A stretch of DNA of 39,294 nucleotides from contig CANPZV010000008.1 in NCBI GenBank assembly GCA_947589285.1, positions 1 through 39,294 on the forward strand, written 5' to 3'. Origin of the DNA: an uncultured Clostridia bacterium (GTDB lineage: Bacteria > Bacillota > Clostridia > Christensenellales > Borkfalkiaceae). The notes beneath the pieces are model-generated. The model searched no databases, was not told the origin of the DNA, and saw only the letters and a list, made by a program, of their open reading frames with translations. Positions 16,551-25,000 of the stretch are shown piece by piece. A program made the translations under genes and the position numbers. The first letter of the stretch is position 1. Every line of letters starts with the position of its first letter.

Positions 16551-18965
16551 TTAAATGTTTTGATCGTTTGTCCGGGGCGTCGGGGCGGTGACCCAAATGT
16601 AGATGAAGAGTTGGGTCGAAACGTCGTCGATCGCCACGGAGAGCTTTTCGCCCTCGTATTCGTAGGTGTTGCCCTCCGAAGATTCCTTGCTCCCCGACAG
16701 GGTATAGCCGTTCGCCTCGAGGAAGTTCCTCACCTTTCTGATAGAGCTTTCTATCGTGAAGTCGATGTCGGCGGGAATGTCGTACCAAAGGCTGACCGCC
16801 GTGTGCGTCTTTCCCTTCGAATCGCGGTAAAAGTAGTCGATCGCGAAGGCGAAACAATCGCCGAGGGCTTCCCCAAAGAAGGGAATGGAAGCGTCCGTAT
16901 CGAGGAGTTCCCGCGCATGGGCCTCAAACGGCTCCGTCTCAATGGAGGGTTCCTGCGGGTTGAAGAGGATCCCGTCCCACGACGTGGGAACTTCCCTTGC
17001 CGTGAAGGAAATATCTTCCCCGATCGCCGCGGTGTTGAAATCGGAAAATTCGATCTCGATGACGCCCGAAAGATACCCCACCATGTTGTAGTAGAACTGT
17101 ATCTCTGTGATGTAGCCGCCCTTCACCGTGATGCTCGGGCTGATATAGCCTGTGCCTGTGGAGCCGAGCGCGGCGTACATGCCGTAGAGCTGGTCAAGAA
17201 CGTCAACAAAGTGGTAGAATTCCGTCGCGACGATGAACATGCTGTCCGACACCTCGTAATACATGTCGAAGTCATCCCCCGCCTGCGGCTTTTGGTAGCC
17301 CGTGAAGATCTCGGGCGCGAAACGGAATCCCGGGCGGGCGTCCTTCACGTCGCCCTCAAAGGCGCGGACTGCGGAGTAGACGGGACTTGTGACTGCGGAA
17401 GAATTCTCCTTCCCATTGGGGTCAACGGGATTTTCGAGGACGAACTGGTCGTACAGCCCCTTCTCCCCCGCGCCGTTGGGCTTTCTGATCTGCTTGTAGC
17501 CGTACTTTGCGCCCGTATATTCATATATGGGAGGGTAATTCTCCTGTTTGACGTCGTAATCCCAATCGAAGTCCTCATAGAGGAGCATATCCTCCGTGAC
17601 GGTCTCCTTATAGCCTTCGAGCGCGATCGCGTTCCCCACGACGATGCCCTGTTCGATCTTTCTGAAGATCATCGTGTAGCTCTTCAGGTTGTGCATATTG
17701 TTGAGCGCGGTCTTGAGCGGCCCGTGGATGTCCTCCCTGTATTCGAAGGTGGAGATCGTATGGAGGTCAACGTCGGAGAAGTTGACGGTGGCCGTCAAGG
17801 TCATGTAGGAGTCATGATCGGGAGAGACGCGCTTATCGACCTCGCTCTCGGAGAGGAAGCCCACGATCATGTCCTCGTCGATGAGGAGCCAGAGGTCCTT
17901 CGGCTCGAAGTCGTAGGGATTCGCCGAGGCGATCATGCGCTCCACGAACGTCTCATCCGCGCCGACGTACTTCCAGCCGTAGTTCTCGCTGTCGTATTCG
18001 AAATCACTGACTTTGAGGTCCTGCGGGTGCGCCTCTGTGCCTTTGAAACAGTTGTAGAGGCCCGAGGCGTACCAATCGACCTCATTTTCATCGTCGTCGA
18101 GCATGGGATAGTACTCCTGCTCGTTCATGAGGGTGACGGAGACCATGCTCGCCTTGCCCTCGTGGTCGGTGTAGTAGATCTCGCGCGAGACGCCGTCGCC
18201 CGACTGGTACTGTGCATACCAGCTCGTGCCGTCCATGGCCGTCGTCGTGTCGAGGTGGCTGCTGCCCGCATATTGGGGACGGGAGCCGATAGACCACATC
18301 TCGATGTCGATGCTGCTCATGAACTCCGCTTCGTCGTGCGAGGCAACTTCGTCGAGCATCGCCTGCGTGAGGACGGTCTTTGCGCGGACGGTGACCTTCT
18401 TGTCGGCAAATTTCCCCGTGTTGGCGACGCTCGTGGCGCGGATCGTGACGGGCGTATCGCCGTTCACGTCCTTGGCGGTGAGGACGCCGTCCTGCGAAAT
18501 CGAGGCGGCATTTCCCCCGTCAACGACTGACCAGGTGACGGTCGCGGGCGTCGCACCCGTGACGACAGCCGTATAGGTCTTGGACGTGCCCTCGAGAAGG
18601 GAGGCGTCGCCCTGAATGGAGACGACTGCCGCAGGGGCGGTGTACGTCATGGTCGCCGCATCCGAATCCTCATAGCCGTTCCCCTTCGCGACGACGCTGT
18701 ATGTAAAGTCGTGCGACGGAATGGAGTCGAGCTTATACTCCGTGGCAGTCACGTCATGGGAGCTTCCGTCTGCGGTCACCGTATAGGAGGAAGCGTGTTC
18801 GACGTAGCTCCAACGGATCGTGCCGTCTGCGGAAAGGCTGAGGTCCTGCGGGGTAGCGAGCTTGCTGCCGTCCCCCTCTATCGGACCGCCGTTCCCTCCG
18901 CCCGCACAGGCGGCGAGGCCCACGGCCATGACGAGAGCTAACAAAATGCTGATGATCTTTTTCAT
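16551..18965 (-). CDS. Lipoprotein with FnIII-like and Ig-like N-terminal domains (804 aa)
   Basis: The signal peptide with lipobox LAAC (Cys20) predicts a surface lipoprotein. Residues 37-110 resemble a fibronectin-III-like domain (TPQDLSLSADGTIRWSYV, ASSYTVTADG). Residues 112-195 are a BIG2-like Ig domain (VTWSVVDGGNAASISQDG, ending in VTVRAKT). From about 200 onward it parallels the 819-residue neighbour, with a strand-rich domain followed by a second domain starting LKTALNNMHNLKSYTM. No catalytic residues are recognised. The start has GGAG at 6 bases. It is the first gene after a 114-base gap that follows the protease gene and holds a 12-bp hairpin and a weak promoter candidate, so it may head a partly independent transcript of four lipoprotein genes. 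Confidence 0.88.
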   Translation of the reverse strand: MKKIISILLALVMAVGLAACAGGGNGGPIEGDGSKLATPQDLSLSADGTIRWSYVEHASSYTVTADGSSHDVTATEYKLDSIPSHDFTYSVVAKGNGYEDSDAATMTYTAPAAVVSIQGDASLLEGTSKTYTAVVTGATPATVTWSVVDGGNAASISQDGVLTAKDVNGDTPVTIRATSVANTGKFADKKVTVRAKTVLTQAMLDEVASHDEAEFMSSIDIEMWSIGSRPQYAGSSHLDTTTAMDGTSWYAQYQSGDGVSREIYYTDHEGKASMVSVTLMNEQEYYPMLDDDENEVDWYASGLYNCFKGTEAHPQDLKVSDFEYDSENYGWKYVGADETFVERMIASANPYDFEPKDLWLLIDEDMIVGFLSESEVDKRVSPDHDSYMTLTATVNFSDVDLHTISTFEYREDIHGPLKTALNNMHNLKSYTMIFRKIEQGIVVGNAIALEGYKETVTEDMLLYEDFDWDYDVKQENYPPIYEYTGAKYGYKQIRKPNGAGEKGLYDQFVLENPVDPNGKENSSAVTSPVYSAVRAFEGDVKDARPGFRFAPEIFTGYQKPQAGDDFDMYYEVSDSMFIVATEFYHFVDVLDQLYGMYAALGSTGTGYISPSITVKGGYITEIQFYYNMVGYLSGVIEIEFSDFNTAAIGEDISFTAREVPTSWDGILFNPQEPSIETEPFEAHARELLDTDASIPFFGEALGDCFAFAIDYFYRDSKGKTHTAVSLWYDIPADIDFTIESSIRKVRNFLEANGYTLSGSKESSEGNTYEYEGEKLSVAIDDVSTQLFIYIWVTAPTPRTNDQNI

Positions 18966-18994
18966 TGCTATCTCCGAAGTTCCAACGTTGTTCT

Positions 18995-19025
18995 ATTATG
19001 GTTTTTTAGGGATACGCATTTTCAA
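18995..19025 (-). promoter_or_regulatory. Weak promoter candidate upstream of the 804-aa lipoprotein
   Basis: On the minus strand TTGAAA (19025-19020) is followed after 19 bases by CATAAT (19000-18995). Both hexamers are one mismatch from consensus, but the spacing is two bases too long, and the -35 lies in the loop and arm of the hairpin at 19009-19035. This is suggestive only. Confidence 0.3.
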
Positions 19026-19044
19026 TGCGTATCCCCGTTTTTTT
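19009..19044 (+). terminator. 12-bp hairpin with T run on the plus strand
   Basis: A perfect 12-base inverted repeat (GGGATACGCATT / AATGCGTATCCC; 19009-19020 and 19024-19035) with a TTC loop is followed on the plus strand by CG and seven T. This is the form of a Rho-independent terminator reading rightward, yet all genes nearby read leftward. On the minus strand the hairpin is followed by TAAAAAACC, so it should not stop the cluster transcript. It could block antisense transcription entering the protease gene or act as an mRNA-stabilising hairpin. Confidence 0.6.
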
Positions 19045-19079
19045 GTAGAAAAAACGAAATTTTCGACGTGCCCGAATCG

Positions 19080-22000
19080 TTACCGATCCTGTCTCTTTTT
19101 CACAAGCACGACTGCCGCGCCGAGCATGGTGACAAGAGCCGCCACGCCGCCGCCGATGCCGATGACGCTTCCGCATCCGCCCTTTTCAGGCGGGGTCTCG
19201 CCGCCGGGAATGTCGCCGCCGGGGGTCTCGCCGCCGGGAGTCTCGCCGCCGGGAGTATCTCCGCCGCTCGGCGGATTGCCGTGCGCCGCCTGATAGCCCG
19301 CAAGGAGGGTCGTGTACTTGCCCTGAATGAGCAGGCTCCTGTCGTCCGTTTCAAGGTCGGCGATCGCCGCCTGAAGGGAGAGGATCTCGGCGTTGAGTTT
19401 GGCTTCGTCCGTGTAGGTATCGGGAAGTGCGTCGATGCGGGCCTGAATGTCCCTCACCGCCTTGCTCGCGAACTCCACTTTGAGGCGGAGGATGCGGTCC
19501 CTCGCCGCAGTGACGGACGAGGTGAGCGTTTGCCACCTCTCGCCCGTGACGCCATGCTCAGTGGGATCCTGCGTGACGCCGTTGAGCGCGACGACCGCCT
19601 TGGAGACGAGAGCCTCGTCATTCAAAGTGATCTTTTGGATGGTGCTCACCTGCCCCGCATAGACGAGGAAGTCCTTCATGGCCTGTTCCATGGCGACATA
19701 ATTGCTACGTTCGGCGTTCTCCACCGTCCCGAAATAGACCTGATAGATCACATTGTCATAGCCCGAAATGTCACTGTTTTGCGGGAGGATCATTCTGATG
19801 GGTTCCTCGCGGCCGACGAGATCGACAAAGTTGAAGTAGGTCATCTCATTGCCGTACAGATCGAACTGGTTGTGGAGAATGTTGTAGCCGGGGTCCGTCT
19901 CCGAAAGAGCCGCCTGCGAATCGTAATTGCATTCGAGCTTGGGAGCCGTGACAGAGCGGAATTCAACGGACTGGAGCGCGTCATAGCCGTAGAAGGCGTA
20001 GTCGCCGATCGTGTTGAGCGAATCGGGCAGGACGAGAGAGGCGATGTGCTTGTTCGCATTGCCCGCATAGTCGCCGATGCGCGCCGTCCCCTCTTCGACG
20101 GTGAGCGTTTGGACATTCTTCCCCGCGGGAACAGCGGTGAGCTGTTGGTCTCCGTTTTGGAGCGCGGTGTAGAGGACGCCGCCAACGAGCTTCGCATAGT
20201 CGTTGATCTTGCCGTCCTTCGCGTTGTTGCTCCCGAAGGTGAAGTCAGTGATCCCCGTGCAGCCGAGGAAGACATAGTTGCCGATGTGGGTGACGGAAGC
20301 GGGGATGTTGAACGCCGCAAGGTGGGTGTTCCCCTGGAACGCCGCGTCGCCGATCGTCTCCAGGACGGGAGCCGTGAAGGAGGTGAAAGTCGCCATCTGG
20401 AAGGCATATTCGCCGACCGTCTTGAGCGCGGGCGCGTTGACCGTGCCGCCAAGCGCGGTGTCCGCAAATGCGGCGAAGCCGATCTCCTTTACGGAGTCAA
20501 ACGAGATCTCCGCATTCGCAAGGGCGTATGTTTCGCCGAGGCCGCTTCCCGAATGGCCCGCGGAGAGGAAGGCACTGTCGCCGATGACTTCGACCTTGCC
20601 GAGGTTGATCTCGGCAAGCGCGGCGCAACCGACGAAGGCGTATTCCCCGATCTTGGTGCAGCCCTGCGGAAGCTGTACCTTCGCGAGGGAAGTGCAGTTC
20701 CCGAAGAGGAAGGCGGGAAGTTCGGACCAATTATCGGGGATCGTGACGGCGGCGAGGAGGCTGCATCCGAAGAACGCACCGTCGCCGACCGATGTGACCG
20801 ATGCGGGGAGCTGAATGGCCGTGAACTTCGGCCCATAGGAGGTATTCGAATTATCGTTGAAGGAAGTGAAGTCCATGAAGGCTCCTTCGCCGATCTCGGT
20901 GAGTTCACTCCCCAACGTCACTTCCGCAAGCGCGGCGCAGTCGGCAAACGCATAGTCGCCGATCTTGGTGATGTTCGTGAGGTCCGCCGCCCTCAGGGCG
21001 CGGCACCTGAAGAAGGTCTCAGGCCCGATCTCGCCCGTGACCTTTGAAAGGTCGATCGTGGCAAGTTTGGTATCCTGCGAGAAGCACAGTTCGCCGAACG
21101 TCACACCGCCGCCCGCGGGCATGTTGACCGTGACGAGGTCGGAACAGCCCTGGAACGCGCCTAGGCCGAAGGAGGAATGTTCCCCGACCGTGACTTCGGT
21201 GAGGCCGCTGCGGAAGAACGCACCCTCGCCGTACTTCCCGCCGTCCGCAAGCGTTGCAGATTTAAGGGCGGGAGTGATCGCAAAGGCGTAGTCCCCCACC
21301 GTCACGACCTTGTTGAGGTTCTCGACCGCCGCGAGCAGTGCGCAGTCGTTGAAGGCGCGCGCCCCGACCTCTGTCCCCTCTGCCGCAAAGGTGACTTTTG
21401 TCAGAAGGTCGCAGTCGGAGAAGGCATATGCCCCGAGCCGAACGGGACCCTCAAAGGTGAGTTCGGAGATCTTGGCTCCCGCGAACGCGCCGTCGGCGAT
21501 GCGGCTGACGGTTGCGGGAATGGTGAGCGCGCCGGCATAGGCGTTGACCGCCGCGAGGACGATCTCACTGCCGTTGAGGAGCTGTTTGCCTTCGTCGCCG
21601 AGCGTATAGACATTTTCCGCCTGCGCCCCGTCAACATACTCGAACTTGTTGAGGCCGCAGCCGCTGAAGATCTCGCCCTGCGCCGCGGTGATCTGCGTCT
21701 TGGGACGGAGTTTTACCGTGGCAAGTTTTTCACAGCCCGCAAAGACGTCGTCGCCGAGGATAAAGGGACCGTTGGGCAGGGTGATCTCAACGAGGTCCTC
21801 ATTGCCCGCAAACGCCCTGTCGGGAATGACATTTTGCTCAAAGATCTGGACGGAGGTGAGGCCGCAATCCTCGAAGATGCTCGCGGAGAGCTTGGTGAGG
21901 TCGCCAAGCACGACCTTCGTGAGACCCGTGCAGCCCATGAACGCCTCTTCGCCCGTGTTGCGGAGATTGGTGAGGTCGATGCTCTTGAGGGCAACGCAGT

Positions 22001-25000
22001 CCTTGAAGGCGGCCGTGCCGATGGTGTAGCACCTCGTCATCTGCGGCACATCGTTGACCTTGCCGCTTCCGAGATCGTTGAGTTTCGAACAGCCGCTGAA
22101 TGCGCGCGCCCCGATCGTCTCCACATACTCGAGGTTGATCTTTTCAAGGGATGCGTCCCCCGCAAAGGCGTCCTGTCGGATGAATTGCACGGTATCGGGC
22201 AATTTCACGCTCTTAAGTCCCGTGCAGTCGTAGAAGGCGTTCTGCTGGATCTCCATGACGCCCTTCGGGACGACGACCGAAGTGATCGACTTGTTGGAAG
22301 AAGGGACGCGGTTGGCGTAGATGTCGTTTTCGGGCAACTCCATCTCGTACTGATAGTTCGTCTCATAGAGGCTGAAAGAGAAGGGTCCGATATAGAGGAT
22401 GCCCTCGTCATCGGGAATGACGACGTCGCCCCCCGTTCCCTTATATGCGACGAGCGTCCGCGCGTCGTCGATGATGAATTCGCTGTTGACGGTGATGCGG
22501 AGGGTCGCCATGAGCGAGGACCCCGCCACGCGGAGGGTGATGTTGACGTTCCCCTTCTTGAGGGCGACGACGACGCCGTCCTCGGTAACCGTCGCGATGT
22601 CCTCGCGGTCACTCTGGTAAGTGAATTCGTATTTGTCCCTGAGGTACCACGGCGAGACGTCATAATGGAGCTGGAAGCTCTCCCCGGGGTACATCTCGAT
22701 GCCGCCGCGGTGGGCGGTCATGAAGATCCTCTCCCCCGTGGAGCCGAGATCGCTCGGGTTCCCCGCGGTGGCGTGGGCAAAGAGCGTCTCGAAGTAGGCG
22801 AAACGGACCTCCTTCAGATTTTCCTTGGTCACATCGGCAACGTCGTCCGCGGAGAGAGGCGAGACTGCGCGGTCCTTCCCCTCCGCCGCCGTCGCGGCCG
22901 TGGGCGATTTGACGTTGATGGCGATGCTCGCATTGTAGAGCATCATCGGCTCGGTGACGGTGACCGTCGCCCTGCCCGCTTTGAGGCCGACGACCTGCCC
23001 GTTTTCAACGGCCACGACGCTCGGTTTGCTCGACTCCCATTGGAGATATTTGAGGTAATCCTTGGCCTCGTCCACGGTGCCGTCGTTCGTCGCGAGGAAC
23101 TGTGTGAGGTCGAGGACTTCGTTGACGTCGATGGTCTTGTAAGAGAGCCTTGCGCCGTCCCATGTGCCGTCGCCCGTGAATTTGAACCCGCCCCTCGTCC
23201 CGGGGAGCTGGCAGATGAACAGATTCTGGTTGAGGGCGTAGTCCTCGATAGAGAAGGCAAGCCCGTTGGTGATCAGTTCATCGTATTTGATGTCCTTCAG
23301 ATAGTCGGTGATCTCGAAGCGGACGGTGATGTCTTGCCCCTTCTCGCCGTAGAGCGGGATGGGATCGTCGGCGAGATAGGACGGCGTGAATTGCGCCGAT
23401 TGCGACGTTCCATTATACTCGGGATTGGGCGAGAACATGAGAGGCGTGACGGCCATGGCATAGTTGTTGTCATACACCGTGAGGTTGATGTAGAAGCGGT
23501 CCTTCTTCAACGTCCTGTCGTAGACTTTCTCATAGGTCGCACTCTTGATGATGGGAGCCTCGTTGTCGACCGTGAAGTCGAAGGAGAAGGCGTTGCGTGC
23601 GTTCGTGGTGAGGCCCTTGTCGCGCGCAAAGTCAAGCTCCCCTACCATCTTGAACTCATACTGACGGTTGTTCACAAGCCCCAATTCATAGGGATAGAAG
23701 CGGAGCTGCTCAAAGTTCGGAATGGGCGAGCCGCCCTGCGAGAACGCCTTGCGGGCGTTCGTCACTTCATAGGTATAGACGACCTCCCCCGTCGCCTTGT
23801 CGGTGACGGTGTACATCATCGTCTTACAGCCGCGGAGCAGACCTGCATAGACGGCGGAGATCCCGTCGAGCGTGCCGAGCGTATCGGAGATCGCGATGCG
23901 GTCCTCCGTCGCGGGGATGGGATCGTAGGTCGTCGTGTCCATATCATAGAGATAGGTGCCGAGCGGGATCATGTAGTTGATATAGTAGGAGCCGTAAGGC
24001 GTGGTCGCGATATAGTCGGCCTTGAGCTTATCCTCCTCGTCGATGCCCGCATTGTGGGCCTCGGTCTCCACTTCGTAATAGGTCTTGTCAAAGACGGGAG
24101 CCTGCGTCCAGTCGCCGTAGTAGGCGAGGAAGGGAACGTTCAGGTCGATATCCCCGTCCTCCTTCGCCGCGAGGGTCACGAAGCCCTCGACGTACATGCC
24201 GTAGGGGAAGAGGCTGTCGATAAGGTTCTTATCCGCCTGCGAAAGGGTGTAGACGAGTTTGAGTTTGAGGGTGGATTTGGCGTTGACGGTCACATCCGTC
24301 CCGCTGAGGGAACCCGCATTCTCGCTCCCGCTTACGACGTCGGCCTTGAAGGAGCCGCTCAAGATCTGGTCGCGCTCGGCGACGTGGTCGTTATCGGCAG
24401 TGGAGATGCTCTCCGTCATGCCGATGAGGCCGAGGGTGTAGCTGATGGGGCTGTCGGACGTGTTTACGACGTCAAACGTCATCGTGTAGACGCCGCTGCG
24501 GGTGGGATCGTCGAGGAGTTCGATCTTAGTCCTGTCCTTGACCTCCCCATTCTCCTCCACCTGAAGGTAAGCCCTCGTATTGACGACGTTGAAGAGGCTC
24601 GCAAGCCCCGCGCCCTGCTTCCTCGGCGAGTAGGGATTGCCCTGCTGGTTCAGAATGATGGTCGCGGTGGACATCAGGAGCTTATTGGTGAGGTCCTTGA
24701 TGGTCCGCATGTAGGATGCGTCCTCGGTATCGGTCTTGCCCGTGAGCTTTTGATAGTTGTCCTTGATGTATTGGCGGATAAGCACGACGACGCCGCAGAG
24801 GTTGGGGCACGCCATGGAGGTACCGCTGATCGTATCGAACCTGCCGCCCGGGACGGCCGAGGTGATGTCGCCGCCGTGCGCCGTGATCTCGGGCTTTAAG
24901 GTGAGGTCGGAGAGAGGCCCCCAGCAGGAGAAGTCGGACATGAAGGGACCCGCCTGCTGCTCATAGTTCAAGGTGAGGGTACCCGAATTCTTCTGCGCGA

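Noticed and set aside
19009..19035. Terminator ending transcription between the protease and the 804-residue lipoprotein
   Set aside because: The T run is on the plus strand. On the coding strand the hairpin is followed by TAAAAAACC, which would not terminate transcription.
21177..24899. A 1240-residue plus-strand open frame opposite the protease, and similar ones at 16074-18530, 27053-30196 and 11221-12894
   Set aside because: Same reasoning: each mirrors a well-supported minus-strand gene, has shadow-type composition and no recognisable motif.
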